A DNA stretch of 41,408 nucleotides from Anabaena sp. CRKS33 (lineage in GTDB: Bacteria > Cyanobacteriota > Cyanobacteriia > Cyanobacteriales > Nostocaceae): positions 1 to 41,408 of the forward strand of contig LJOT01000007.1 of assembly GCA_001672075.1 (NCBI GenBank), given 5' to 3'. Position numbers and translations under genes: made by a program. Shown here piece by piece: positions 33,699-41,408 of the stretch. Each line of letters opens with the position of its first letter. Position 1 is the first letter of the stretch. The notes below the pieces were generated by a model. It worked only from the letters and a program-made list of their open reading frames with translations. It was not told the origin of the DNA and ran no database searches.

Positions 33699-34679
33699 AT
33701 GGCAACAACAGAGCGCAAACCGTTACTATTAGATTTTGAAAAGCCTTTAGCAGAATTGGCCACTCGCATTGAGCAAATTCGCCAACTAGCTGAAGAGAAT
33801 GGTGTTGATGTTTCTGGACAAATTCGCCAACTGGAAGCACGGGCTATGCAGTTGCGAGAGGAGATTTTTAGCAGTCTGACACCATCCCAAAGACTACAAG
33901 TAGCCCGTCATCCTCGCCGTCCTAGCACCTTAGATTATATTCAGTCTATCAGTGATGAGTGGATGGAGTTACATGGCGATCGCTGTGGCGGAGATGATCC
34001 CGCTTTAGTGGGTGGTGTAGGGCGTTTAGCTGGACAACCGGTGATGATGTTAGGACATCAAAAAGGTCGGGATACCAAAGATAATGTCGCCCGCAACTTC
34101 GGCATGGCGGCGCCTGGGGGCTATCGTAAGGCTCTAAGGCTCATGGAACACGCCAATAAGTTTAATATGCCAATTTTGACCTTTATTGATACTCCTGGGG
34201 CTTGGGCGGGCATAGAAGCCGAACACCAGGGACAAGGAGAGGCGATCGCCTATAATTTGCGGGAAATGTTCTGCTTTGACGTACCCATTATTTGTACAGT
34301 GATTGGTGAAGGTGGTTCTGGTGGGGCGTTGGGTATTGGTGTTGGTGATCATTTACTAATGTTTGAACACTCAGTTTATACAGTTGCCACCCCGGAAGCT
34401 TGTGCTGCAATTTTGTGGAAAGATGCCAGTAAATCTCCCCAAGCGGCGGTAGCCTTGAAAATTATCTCCCATGATCTGAAAAATTTGGGAATTATTGATG
34501 AAATTATTCCTGAACCTTTGGGTGGCGCACATTCTGACCCATTAACAGCGGCTACTAATTTGAAACAAGCCTTGGTAGAAAACTTAGATAAACTGAACCG
34601 GTTCACCCCTGCTGAACGCCGCCAACTCCGTTATGATAAATTCCGTAATATCGGTGTTTTTACAGAGCTTGTTCACTGA
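33699..34679 (+). CDS. accA: Acetyl-CoA carboxylase carboxyltransferase subunit alpha
   Basis: AccA with AccD transfers CO2 from carboxybiotin to acetyl-CoA, giving malonyl-CoA for fatty-acid synthesis. The 326-residue protein starts with a helical dimerisation region ([19 protein letters not shown]), then the crotonase fold: [73 protein letters not shown] and [15 protein letters not shown], all AccA signatures. It lies downstream of aar in the conserved alkane neighbourhood, tying fatty-acid supply to alkane output. Start codon ATG at 33699; leader made of tandem repeats. Confidence 0.96.
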   Translation: MATTERKPLLLDFEKPLAELATRIEQIRQLAEENGVDVSGQIRQLEARAMQLREEIFSSLTPSQRLQVARHPRRPSTLDYIQSISDEWMELHGDRCGGDDPALVGGVGRLAGQPVMMLGHQKGRDTKDNVARNFGMAAPGGYRKALRLMEHANKFNMPILTFIDTPGAWAGIEAEHQGQGEAIAYNLREMFCFDVPIICTVIGEGGSGGALGIGVGDHLLMFEHSVYTVATPEACAAILWKDASKSPQAAVALKIISHDLKNLGIIDEIIPEPLGGAHSDPLTAATNLKQALVENLDKLNRFTPAERRQLRYDKFRNIGVFTELVH

Positions 34680-34913
34680 AATACTTACAAGAGAGCTATT
34701 TCAGGGTGATCAGCCCCATAACATAATAATTGAGCGGCTGCTGCTGGTGAAGCTAAAAAAATTCAATATCATGGCATAGAAACACAGTAATGCTATAATT
34801 GCTTATGGCTGCTTAAAGATTTTTAACAATCTTCTCAGCTATAGGCATTTGTATTTACTTGATTTTATAAGTAGCTGTTGGCTCACAGCACTGGCAAAAA
34901 GTTGGCAAATATC

Positions 34914-35069
34914 ATGAATTTTGAGCAAAAAAGACGGGCTTTGATTACTGGGGCTAGTAGCGGAATTGGGACAGCAACAGCTTTAGCTGATGCCAAAGCT
35001 GGGATAGATGTAGCATTAGTCAGCCGTTCTCAAGATAAGTTGGAGTCCGTAGCTAAAGCCGCACATTAA
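34914..35069 (+). pseudogene. Truncated short-chain dehydrogenase/reductase remnant of the alkane neighbourhood
   Basis: The frame reads MNFEQKRRALITGASSGIGT (TGASSGIG, the SDR cofactor loop), then ALVSRSQDKLESVAKAAH and a stop after 51 codons. SDR proteins are about 230-260 residues, and an SDR gene normally stands between accA and folE in cyanobacteria. Only the first strand-helix units remain; the catalytic Tyr-x3-Lys is absent. Within the coenzyme part a change is also seen (ALADAKAGID where ALAFAKAG is usual). The 234 bp before it (34680-34913) hold nothing I can identify; after it, a short AT-rich stretch leads to tandem repeats. Confidence 0.85.
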
Positions 35070-35134
35070 AAGTGGAAGCTGAAACCTTCTGTTTTCTAAT
35101 TGGTGATTTCGTTATTTATCTCTATGAATGATAA

Positions 35135-35198
35135 TTGACAACTGACAACTGACAACGGACAACTGACAACAGACCACTGACGACTGACCACTGACTAA
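35135..35198. repeat. Tandem ACTGACA-type repeats before folE
   Basis: Units such as ACTGACAACTGACA, then ACCACTGACGACTGACCACTGAC, run to about 17 bases before the folE start codon. Imperfect 7-bp periodicity, similar to the blocks at 21205 and 35977. Confidence 0.8.
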
Positions 35199-35214
35199 CT
35201 ACTAAAATTTAATC

Positions 35215-35922
35215 ATGACTATCGCTGGTTCAAACGGTTCTAATCGCTTTCAATCTCCCCTGATTCCTGATTTAGCAGAAACTATCAATGTTCGACCAGA
35301 CCGCAACACTCACGGTGGTAAAGTAGCAGAAATACATCCACCATCTGAGGAAACAATGGATGAAATGATGGCAGCTGTACGGACAATGCTAGTGGGAGTA
35401 GGGGAAGATCCTGAACGAGAGGGACTTCTGAAAACGCCTAAGCGTGTGGCTAAAGCTATGAAGTTTCTCACTAGTGGCTACAATGAATCCCTCGAAGACC
35501 TCATCAATGGTGCGATATTTGATGAAGGACATGATGAGATGGTACTAGTAAGAGATATTAACTTCTTTAGCTTGTGTGAACATCATATGTTGCCTTTTAT
35601 GGGTAGGGCGCACGTTGCCTATATTCCTAATCAGAAGGTTGTGGGATTAAGTAAATTAGCGCGGATTGTTGAGATGTATTCTCGTAGATTGCAAGTCCAA
35701 GAAAGACTAACTCGACAAATTGCGGAAGCTCTACAAACAGTTCTCGAACCCAAAGGTGTTGGTGTGGTCATGGAAGCTAGTCATATGTGTATGGTTATGC
35801 GCGGGGTGCAAAAACCCGGTTCTTGGACAGTCACTAGTTCAATGGTGGGTGTATTCCAAGAGGAACAAAAAACTCGTGAGGAATTTTTCAACTTGATTCG
35901 TCACCAAGCGTCCTTCTTTTAG
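35215..35922 (+). CDS. folE: GTP cyclohydrolase I
   Basis: FolE makes 7,8-dihydroneopterin triphosphate from GTP, the first step to folate and pterins. The 235-residue protein has a variable N-terminus (to about residue 45), then [20 protein letters not shown], the zinc and catalytic block [20 protein letters not shown] with Cys and two His, [20 protein letters not shown], and the [15 protein letters not shown] segment with the third zinc cysteine. Length is normal for cyanobacterial type IA enzymes. The context (accA, SDR remnant) is the conserved cyanobacterial order. The start ATG follows AT-rich sequence with no clear Shine-Dalgarno. Confidence 0.97.
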   Translation: MTIAGSNGSNRFQSPLIPDLAETINVRPDRNTHGGKVAEIHPPSEETMDEMMAAVRTMLVGVGEDPEREGLLKTPKRVAKAMKFLTSGYNESLEDLINGAIFDEGHDEMVLVRDINFFSLCEHHMLPFMGRAHVAYIPNQKVVGLSKLARIVEMYSRRLQVQERLTRQIAEALQTVLEPKGVGVVMEASHMCMVMRGVQKPGSWTVTSSMVGVFQEEQKTREEFFNLIRHQASFF

Positions 35923-35931
35923 AGAAGAATG

Positions 35932-36011
35932 GGTAATAGGTAATGGGTAATGGGTAACAAGAATTTTCCCATTACCACTGACTACTGACTACTGACTACT
36001 GACTACTGACC
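35932..36011. repeat. Two tandem-repeat blocks between folE and trpF
   Basis: First block: GGGTAATAGGTAATGGGTAA units (35932-35959). Second block: five ACTGACT-like units (35977-36011) that run into the 3' end of trpF and include its stop codon on the minus strand. Confidence 0.8.
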
Positions 36012-36639
36012 AATGAGCAAGCCTTTCAAACAATAAAGCCACTTGATCTAAATTTTTGTGACCTGGTGAATGTTCGACACCACTGGATAAATCAATACCA
36101 TTGGGTTTAATCTGCGCTAACGCAGTCAAAATATTATCTGGTGTGAGTCCTCCCGCTAAGAACCAAGGAAGAGTGGGGCTAAATTCCTGATTTAACTTAT
36201 GCCAATCTAATGTTTGCCCTGTTCCTCCTAGTTGTTGTGGATGGTAGGCATCAAGTAGTAGAGTATCTACATAGTCGGTGTAATTTCCGGTGGTTCGTAG
36301 ATGCTCTAAACTGCGGACTCGGAAAGCTTTGATAATTTCTAGTTGGGGGAGAGATTGACGTAATTGATCGCAAAATTCTGGTGTTTCCTCTCCATGTAAC
36401 TGCACACCTGTCAAACCAGACTCAGTAACTACTTGACTAATTTCCGAAATAGTGGTATTGGCAAAAACGCCGATTTTATCAATATTTTGGGGAATGGGAG
36501 TAATAGCAGTCCGAATCTGAGCTATAGTAACGTAACGAGGAGAATCAGGAACACAGATAAATCCTAGTGCAGTTGCACCCAGGGACGCTATAGCTATAGA
36601 CTGCTGTGGTTGAGTAATACCGCAAATTTTAACACGCAT
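35989..36639 (-). CDS. trpF: Phosphoribosylanthranilate isomerase
   Basis: TrpF rearranges phosphoribosylanthranilate to CdRP in tryptophan synthesis. The 216-residue TIM-barrel protein starts [20 protein letters not shown] with the conserved catalytic cysteine in KICGIT, has [11 protein letters not shown], the catalytic-aspartate strand [22 protein letters not shown] and [14 protein letters not shown]. Length is normal, but the last few residues (HWSVVSSQ) come from the tandem-repeat block, so the native stop was probably lost and replaced. Start ATG at 36639 has no strong site. Confidence 0.96.
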   Translation of the reverse strand: MRVKICGITQPQQSIAIASLGATALGFICVPDSPRYVTIAQIRTAITPIPQNIDKIGVFANTTISEISQVVTESGLTGVQLHGEETPEFCDQLRQSLPQLEIIKAFRVRSLEHLRTTGNYTDYVDTLLLDAYHPQQLGGTGQTLDWHKLNQEFSPTLPWFLAGGLTPDNILTALAQIKPNGIDLSSGVEHSPGHKNLDQVALLFERLAHWSVVSSQ

Positions 36640-36786
36640 TTAACATTAGTGAAGCAAAGGCTTAATATCTGAAAAGTTACAAATAATCACAAATGTATAT
36701 TAATTTAACTTAAAAACTTTTGCTTTGTCTGATGTAATTTTATAATTCTGTAATATTCATTTTTTCATTGAGGAGAACACACCTTC

Positions 36787-37035
36787 ATGTCATCAATCTT
36801 ATTAGCCGCAACATCTGTTCCTGTTACACCGGTGTGGAGTCCTACAGTAGGCATCATTATCAGCGCCAGCAGCGCGGTTGTGCTTTTATTCACTTTTGCC
36901 CTGAAATCTGCTAAAGTTGGACTTGGGATGCCTATATTACCTGTAAGTGTACCAGGATTCATTGGGGCAATGGCTTTTGGTCATGTAATTGGTATTGGTA
37001 TTGTGTTAGGACTGACTAACATTGGTCGCTTGTAA
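36787..37035 (+). CDS. psaK: Photosystem I reaction centre subunit PsaK
   Basis: PsaK is a peripheral two-helix subunit of PSI that binds chlorophyll and carotenoid and helps attach antennae. The 82-residue protein begins MSSILLAATSVPVTPVWSP, then a first helix (TVGIIISASSAVVLLFTFAL), a short polar loop (KSAKVGLGMP) and a second glycine-rich helix (PGFIGAMAFGHVIGIGIVLG) ending LTNIGRL. ATG 36787 has TTGAGGAG 11 bases upstream. A strong terminator follows. The 147-bp upstream gap presumably holds its promoter; no sequence motif there can be named. Confidence 0.95.
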   Translation: MSSILLAATSVPVTPVWSPTVGIIISASSAVVLLFTFALKSAKVGLGMPILPVSVPGFIGAMAFGHVIGIGIVLGLTNIGRL

Positions 37036-37060
37036 GTTGGATTAATATCTTTTGTTAGCA

Positions 37061-37094
37061 GCAAAAGGTAAATTGATTACCTTTTGCTTTTTTT
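37061..37094 (+). terminator. Rho-independent terminator of psaK
   Basis: An 11-bp perfect stem, GCAAAAGGTAA (37061-37071) with TTACCTTTTGC (37077-37087), loop ATTGA, followed by seven Ts (37088-37094), begins 25 bases after the psaK stop. A second hairpin, CCAGATA/TATCTGG (about 37106-37142), followed by eight Ts, lies about 10 bases on. Confidence 0.9.
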
Positions 37095-37232
37095 GGCCAG
37101 TTCCAGATATTCGACTTCTTAGAGAATTGGGGTATCTGGGGCTTTTTTTTCGTGATCAAATTTGGGAAATTGTCTATCCTGGAGTTATACCCACATTTCT
37201 GACTATAAAATAATTTCTGGAAATATCTAATA

Positions 37233-38429
37233 ATGCAAACAAATTGGCAAATAGGTTCTTTATTTGGCATTCCTTTGTTTTTAGACCCCTTATGGTTTCT
37301 AATTTTGGGGTTAACAACTCTCAATTTTGGTTTAGCTTACCAACAATGGGGGACTGTCGCGGGTTGGGGTGCTGGTTTAATTATGGCGCTGCTGTTATTT
37401 GTTTCCGTGTTGCTGCATGAATTAGGACATAGTTTGGTGGCACAATCCCAGGGAATTAAAGTTAATTCTATTACTTTATTTTTGTTTGGAGGAGTTGCGG
37501 CCATTGAGGAGGAATCGGAAACTCCAGGCCTGGCTTTTCAAGTAGCGATCGCAGGTCCTGCGGTAAGTGTGATTCTATTTTTTCTACTGGGTCTAATAGC
37601 GACTGTCATTCCTGATAGTAACCTCCTGCATGAAATGACGGGAGATTTATCGAGAATTAACTTAGTTGTGGCTTTATTTAATTTAATTCCTGGTTTACCT
37701 TTGGATGGAGGACAGGTTTTAAAAGCTGCTTTATGGAAAATTACAGGAAACCGTTTTCAAGCAGTACATTGGGCTGCAAGGTCTGGACAAATTTTAGGTT
37801 ACAGTGCGATCGCTTTAGGGTTTATTATTGATTTTTTGACTGGGGAATTTATCACGGGTTTATGGGTGATTTTGATTGGCTGGTTTGCTGTTCGCAATGC
37901 TAACAGTTATGACCGTTTAACCACATTACAGGAAACGCTACTAAATCTAGTAGCAGCCGATAGTATGACTCGTAATTTTCGGGTTGTTGATGCTAATCAA
38001 ACTTTACGGGAATTCGCTGATTTATATCTTTTAGAAACGACTGTACCTGAAGTTTATTTTGCTGCTGCTGATGGTCGTTATCGCGGTTTGGTTGGGATTA
38101 ATGATTTGCGAACTACGGAAAGAAGTGAATGGGAAAATCAAACTTTACAAAGTATTGTTCATCCATTAACAGCAATTCCAACTGTGATGGAATCTAGTTC
38201 TTTAGCAGAGGTAATCAATAAATTGGAATCTGAACAATTACCGTTAATTACTGTTATTTCTCCTGCTGATACTGTAGCTGGAATTATTGATAGAGGGGAC
38301 ATTGTTCAAGCATTAGCACAAAGATTAAATTTACCTATTACTTCATCGGAAATCAAAAGAATTAAAGAAGAGGGTAATTTTCCTCCTGGTTTACAATTGG
38401 GAGTAATAGCTAAATCTGTAGAAAAATGA
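37233..38429 (+). CDS. Site-2 protease family zinc metalloprotease with CBS domains
   Basis: The 398-residue membrane protein has the intramembrane zinc site HELGH (62-66) in helix 2 and the second signature NLIPGLPLDGGQ in a later helix, both hallmarks of M50/site-2 proteases that cut substrates within the membrane. After five to six helices (to about 225) there is a cytoplasmic tail with a CBS pair (AADSMTRNFRVVDANQTLRE..., then a second half SIVHPLTAIPTV...GIIDRGDIVQALAQRL). CBS domains usually bind adenine nucleotides and could tie activity to energy state. This is a common cyanobacterial architecture; the substrate is unknown. ATG 37233 gives MQTNWQIGSLFGIPLF, the conserved start. Confidence 0.92.
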   Translation: MQTNWQIGSLFGIPLFLDPLWFLILGLTTLNFGLAYQQWGTVAGWGAGLIMALLLFVSVLLHELGHSLVAQSQGIKVNSITLFLFGGVAAIEEESETPGLAFQVAIAGPAVSVILFFLLGLIATVIPDSNLLHEMTGDLSRINLVVALFNLIPGLPLDGGQVLKAALWKITGNRFQAVHWAARSGQILGYSAIALGFIIDFLTGEFITGLWVILIGWFAVRNANSYDRLTTLQETLLNLVAADSMTRNFRVVDANQTLREFADLYLLETTVPEVYFAAADGRYRGLVGINDLRTTERSEWENQTLQSIVHPLTAIPTVMESSSLAEVINKLESEQLPLITVISPADTVAGIIDRGDIVQALAQRLNLPITSSEIKRIKEEGNFPPGLQLGVIAKSVEK

Positions 38430-38479
38430 AATTGTCTGCATCAGGATATCCAGGATTTGATGATTTTTAAGATGAATCA

Positions 38480-38734
38480 TTAACTTCTTTTTGCTTCCAT
38501 TATTTCATAAGCATTTTGCAATCTTAAAAAATAACCATCTCAAAGTCTAAAATAGCGACAAAGGCGCAAATCTATATCTGCTGTTATTTTCAGTTTACCT
38601 GTAATAATTCCTTGAATACTAGGATAACTTAAACCTAAGTTAACAGCTAAAGTATTTGCGCTGATGTCTAATTCTTTGGTGTCAGATAAGGAAATACTCA
38701 TATATTGATTGGCAAAATGATTTATTAAGTACAA
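38480..38734 (-). pseudogene. higA: higA-type antitoxin gene with in-frame stop codon
   Basis: On the minus strand the frame reads LDISANTLAVNLGLSYPSIQ, a helix-turn-helix of the HigA/XRE antitoxin family, ITADIDLRLCRYFRL, then TGA (38540-38542), and continues in the same frame DGYFLRLQNAYEIMEAKRS to a TAA at 38480. Intact relatives read 'RYFGLSDGYFLRLQNAYDLMEAKR', so one serine codon (TCA) became TGA. The N-terminus (MYLINHFANQYMS) also departs from the family. No HigB toxin is next to it. If the TGA is read, the product is 64 residues. A decayed antitoxin remnant. Confidence 0.75.
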
Positions 38735-38777
38735 CAGTAAGTGATATTCAAAAATCTAATTTAATAGGATATCTACA

Positions 38778-40343
38778 ATGGTAAGAGAAACAAGATATAG
38801 AGATAAATACCAAACTTATTTTACATCAGATCAAGCTTTATCTTCATATATGGTTTCACTATTGAGACTAGAAGTGAATGATAAACTACTTGAACCCTGT
38901 GCAGGAGAAGGACATCTTTTAGCAGCAGCACTTGATATTAATAAATATATATCATCTGTCGCTTATGAATTACATCCTGAACACGCAAAAAATCTCAAAT
39001 TAAAGTTTAGTAACTTAAAAAATGTAGAAATAAGAGAAAGGGATACTATATTTTGTCCAGATTTAGACCTTTGTGAGTCTTTTGATCACAAATTTACCAA
39101 GATTTTGGGCAATCCTCCCTATGGAGGTTGGCAAGAATATGACCGTCGTACAGAATTAAAAAGAAAATATCCCGGATTTTATATTAAAGAGACATATACT
39201 GTTTTTTTGCTACGTTGTCTCAAATTACTTGCAGAAAAAGGAAGACTTGTATTTATTATTCCTGACACTTTTTTGTATCTTCACAGTTATATTACTATTA
39301 GACGTTATATTCTCGAAGAATTTACAATTGAAAGTATAGATGTCTTTCGTTCATCTCTATTTCCTGGTATTTCCTTTGGTTATGCTGGTCTTTGTATTAT
39401 TTCTATATGTGCTGAAAAACCGAAATACAACCATTCTTTTTCTGTAAAATTTGTTGACTCTTTAGGAGATTTTACAGAATCTCCAAATATGAAATCTAAT
39501 GGTAATAATATTCTTCAGAAAGATATTTTTGATAGTGAATCTCTATCTATTTCTATATCGGCTAATGAATCAGTTTTTAATAAATTGTCAAATAATATAA
39601 CTAAAATGGCTGATATTGCTGACTGCGTGACAGGTTTCTACTCAGGAAATGATAGAGTTTTTCTGCGGAAAGCATCTGCTTTAGTCAAAGGTTCTGCTGA
39701 TTATTTAATCGTTAATTCTAGTTCTATTGAAACTAAACCTTCTACATTAAAAAATCCTTTAAATGGAATAGAAGGATCAAAACATTTTATTCCTATTCTA
39801 AAAGGCGGTGGTTATAATTTTATGAAACCAACTCAATGGTATATAGATTGGAGTCAGGATGCAGTTGAACATTATAAAACAAATAAAAAATCAAGATTTC
39901 AAAACTCATCCTACTATTTTAAAACAGGAATTGGCTTTCCTCTGGTGACATCTAAACGTCCTACGGCTGCATTAATTGAGGAAAGTCTTTTTGATCAATC
40001 TATAGTAGGAATTTTTCCTATATCTTCAGTTGATTTATATTTTCTATTAGCTTATTGTAACTCTCCAGTATTTTGGGTTTGCTTAAAAGATATTAATCCA
40101 TCTGCAAATAATTCTGCTAGGTATATTTTAAAAACTCCTGTAATTTTACCAGATGAGGATACTCTAAAATATATCTCTTTGAAAACTCAAGAATTACTAG
40201 TAGAACTCAAACAAGCTAATAAACAAGTATTATGTGAAATTCTACAACAAGAAATTATTGATTCTATTATGAAATATGTTCATAAGCAGGTATCTCATAA
40301 ACTGGTAGATACATCTGTTATCAATCTTCTTTCACAGTTCTAA
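38778..40343 (+). CDS. DNA adenine-N6 methyltransferase (TaqI/Eco57I-like), solitary
   Basis: The 521-residue protein has an N-terminal SAM-binding domain with FTSDQALSSYMVSLL, motif I LLEPCAGEGHLL, the motif II-III area (VAYELHPEHAKNL, ERDTIFCPD) and catalytic motif IV ILGNPPYGGWQEY, as in amino-methylating DNA methyltransferases of the gamma type. The second half (about 250-520) looks like a TaqI-type target recognition domain (DCVTGFYSGNDRVFLRK, ILKGGGYN, NPSANNSARYILKTPVIL). No specificity can be read. No endonuclease lies beside it within the window; it sits between antitoxin remnants. It may be an orphan of a lost restriction system or a bifunctional enzyme, although no nuclease motif was recognised. 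ATG at 38778 follows AGGA eight bases upstream. Confidence 0.88.
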   Translation: MVRETRYRDKYQTYFTSDQALSSYMVSLLRLEVNDKLLEPCAGEGHLLAAALDINKYISSVAYELHPEHAKNLKLKFSNLKNVEIRERDTIFCPDLDLCESFDHKFTKILGNPPYGGWQEYDRRTELKRKYPGFYIKETYTVFLLRCLKLLAEKGRLVFIIPDTFLYLHSYITIRRYILEEFTIESIDVFRSSLFPGISFGYAGLCIISICAEKPKYNHSFSVKFVDSLGDFTESPNMKSNGNNILQKDIFDSESLSISISANESVFNKLSNNITKMADIADCVTGFYSGNDRVFLRKASALVKGSADYLIVNSSSIETKPSTLKNPLNGIEGSKHFIPILKGGGYNFMKPTQWYIDWSQDAVEHYKTNKKSRFQNSSYYFKTGIGFPLVTSKRPTAALIEESLFDQSIVGIFPISSVDLYFLLAYCNSPVFWVCLKDINPSANNSARYILKTPVILPDEDTLKYISLKTQELLVELKQANKQVLCEILQQEIIDSIMKYVHKQVSHKLVDTSVINLLSQF

Positions 40344-40447
40344 CATTAATGTGTTTTTCTTGTTACTAATATAAAAACCGCAAATAGAATAAGATTAAAT
40401 TTCATTTAAAAATATACATTATTCTATCTACGCTACGGTCGAAAAAT

Positions 40448-40603
40448 TTATTTTTTAATCCTTATCCTACCCATAGTCATACTATAATTAGTATATCCTA
40501 ATTTGATATATTTCGGGTGATAATTCTCTCGTGACCTGAATTTTTTGGTAGTGTAAAAGATTTTGACTGTTTGTTTACCAGAAATATTTGATAAGCGTCC
40601 CAT
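40448..40603 (-). pseudogene. hicA: hicA toxin remnant (N-terminal part only)
   Basis: An ATG immediately after the hicB stop codon (TAA at 40604-40606 then ATG at 40603-40601, minus strand) opens a 51-codon frame: MGRLSNISGKQTVKIFY. The first ~16 residues resemble HicA (MGKLxGISGKEVVKxL). After that the double-stranded RNA-binding part with its catalytic histidine (G-S-H-x-I) is missing; instead the frame runs through an unrelated sequence. So hicBA is present but its toxin is broken. The region 40344-40447 holds no gene. Confidence 0.7.
40512..40528. repeat. 17-bp direct repeat, copy 1
   Basis: TTCGGGTGATAATTCTC occurs here and identically at 40904-40920, on either side of the hicBA remnant, 392 bp apart. 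Read on the minus strand, both copies encode ELSPE preceded by a similar context (IQVTR and IHLT), so both seem to be pieces of one duplicated gene end. Confidence 0.75.
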
Positions 40604-40822
40604 TTATACTAATACTTCTCCTACAAAAGATTGAGACTCTTTAGGTACATAAGGTTTACCATGTTTTTCTAATACATGAAGATAGCCTTTTATAGCATCT
40701 TTGATATTTTCAATTGCTTCATCTAAGGTTTTACCTTGACTGACACAACCAGGAAGTTCTGGTACTTCAGCAACATAACCTAGATATTCTGAATCATAAG
40801 TGAATATGACTTGAAATTTCAT
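40604..40822 (-). CDS. hicB: HicB-like antitoxin
   Basis: The 72-residue protein reads MKFQVIFTYDSEYLGYVAEV, PELPGCVSQGKTLDEAIENI, KDAIKGYLHVLEKHG: the partial RNase H fold of HicB/UPF0150 antitoxins. The DNA-binding extension of longer HicB proteins is absent, as in many cyanobacterial short forms. In an intact pair HicB blocks the mRNA-cleaving toxin HicA; here hicA directly downstream is only a remnant, so this antitoxin is probably orphaned. No clear ribosome-binding site precedes the ATG at 40822. Confidence 0.88.
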   Translation of the reverse strand: MKFQVIFTYDSEYLGYVAEVPELPGCVSQGKTLDEAIENIKDAIKGYLHVLEKHGKPYVPKESQSFVGEVLV

Positions 40823-41101
40823 ACAGGAGGGGTTTGGTATATTTGTGTGCTGATTATTAATATATCTAATTTTATCGGCTAGTTGTTCGAGGATTTGATT
40901 TTGTTCGGGTGATAATTCTCAGGTGAGGTGAATATTTCCATGTGTATCTGTGATGGTTCTATTGTCTTGTCTTATTTACATGATAGTTGGTGATGGTTGG
41001 GTGAGATGATATGAACAGATACAGGGTTTCTGGGTTGTAATTTAGTGTTATTAATGGTGGGTATTGTTGGGTTTCCTTGTGTCAACCCAAACTACAAACT
41101 A
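40823..41101. other. Gene-poor stretch with a decayed frame
   Basis: No intact gene is visible. On the minus strand, frame fragments TITDTHGNIHLT, a stop codon (40919-40921), and ELSPEQNQILEQLADKI follow one another in the same frame, suggesting the end of a disabled gene. The second copy of the 17-bp repeat (40904-40920) lies at that joint. Confidence 0.35.
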
Positions 41102-41408
41102 CTACTTTTTAATACCTTTAATAAATGCTGTTCTTGCATCAATAATGGAAGGCATTAAAACACAACTTGCCAATAAATCTATATCTAAATCTGGCAATAA
41201 TTCACTTTGATTAATTTGTTCATAATTATCATTTTTAAGATAATATAGAGACAATTGATTATTTTCCCAAAACCAGACTTCGGTAATATTAAACCGTTTG
41301 TATTTTTCAAGTTTATCAATACTGCCACTGGTAATATTAATTTCAATTGCTAAATCTGGATTTGCTTTTTTCTCTCCGATGTAATAAGATTCATCAGGTT
41401 CAAAGGAA
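41102..41408 (-). CDS. Uma2 (DUF820) family putative endonuclease, partial at window edge
   Basis: The minus-strand frame is open from the right edge to a TAG at 41102-41104 (about 102 residues; the start is beyond the window). It reads DESYYIGEKKANPDLAIEIN, TSGSIDKLEKYKRFNITEVW, FWENNQLSLYYL and ends DARTAFIKGIKK. The 'PDLAIEI ... S.DKL.KY...EVWFW' pattern is the PD-(D/E)xK core of Uma2/DUF820, a family expanded in cyanobacteria with proposed nuclease activity but no clear role. It looks intact as far as visible. Confidence 0.85.
   Translation of the reverse strand, partial: SFEPDESYYIGEKKANPDLAIEINITSGSIDKLEKYKRFNITEVWFWENNQLSLYYLKNDNYEQINQSELLPDLDIDLLASCVLMPSIIDARTAFIKGIKK

Overview
The window comes from a filamentous cyanobacterium, most likely a heterocyst-forming Nostocales species of the Anabaena/Dolichospermum/Nostoc type. 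Support: a PSI PsaK subunit, an orange carotenoid protein, Ycf54, the cyanobacterial alkane pair (aldehyde-deformylating oxygenase plus acyl-ACP reductase), many HIP1 octamers (GCGATCGC), 7-8 bp short tandem repeats between genes, and AT-rich sequence. The species is inferred from gene content only.

Layout. 1-800: an internally deleted IS607-type element. 831-6834: DUF3172 protein, Bax-inhibitor-like membrane protein, CPA2 Na+/H+ antiporter with stress-protein tail, ABC-F ATPase. 6835-7540: gene-fragment graveyard (Uma2 start fused to the end of an AAA ATPase). 7540-10263: gpmI, secG, a matrixin-like protease. 10274-16864 (minus strand): DUF29 protein, OCP, a GT4 glycosyltransferase, then an apparent deoC-recO-MFS operon. 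16974-18107: solitary m5C methyltransferase. 18297-21204: tandem repeats, pdxJ, a homologue of plant pathogen-related proteins, ycf54, a secreted SPOR-like protein. 21344-24748: two-gene RecQ helicase-phosphoribosyltransferase plus DprA-like protein, a PsyrTA/RqlHI-type conflict or genome-maintenance module and the most interesting accessory system here. 24826-27593: folD-crtE-PAP2-like cluster interrupted by a MITE. 27827-31629: hypothetical gene, pterin dehydratase, methyltransferase, an IS605-type tnpB remnant itself split by a MITE, YARHG protein, small RHH protein. 31740-35922: ado-aar-accA-(SDR remnant)-folE, the conserved alkane neighbourhood with its SDR decayed. 35989-38429: trpF, psaK, site-2 protease with CBS domains. 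38480-41408: accessory end with a higA pseudogene, a solitary m6A methyltransferase, hicB with a broken hicA, and a partial Uma2 gene.

How genes work together: ado and aar convert fatty acyl-ACP to alkanes, while accA supplies malonyl-CoA for the same fatty-acid pool. crtE feeds carotenoid and chlorophyll prenyl chains, OCP binds a carotenoid, and Ycf54 assists the chlorophyll E-ring cyclase. folE, folD and the pterin dehydratase belong to folate/pterin metabolism. No tRNA, rRNA, CRISPR array or convincing riboswitch was seen. Coordinates of starts were refined where a shorter start fits the family better. All assignments come from reading motifs, not from database searches.
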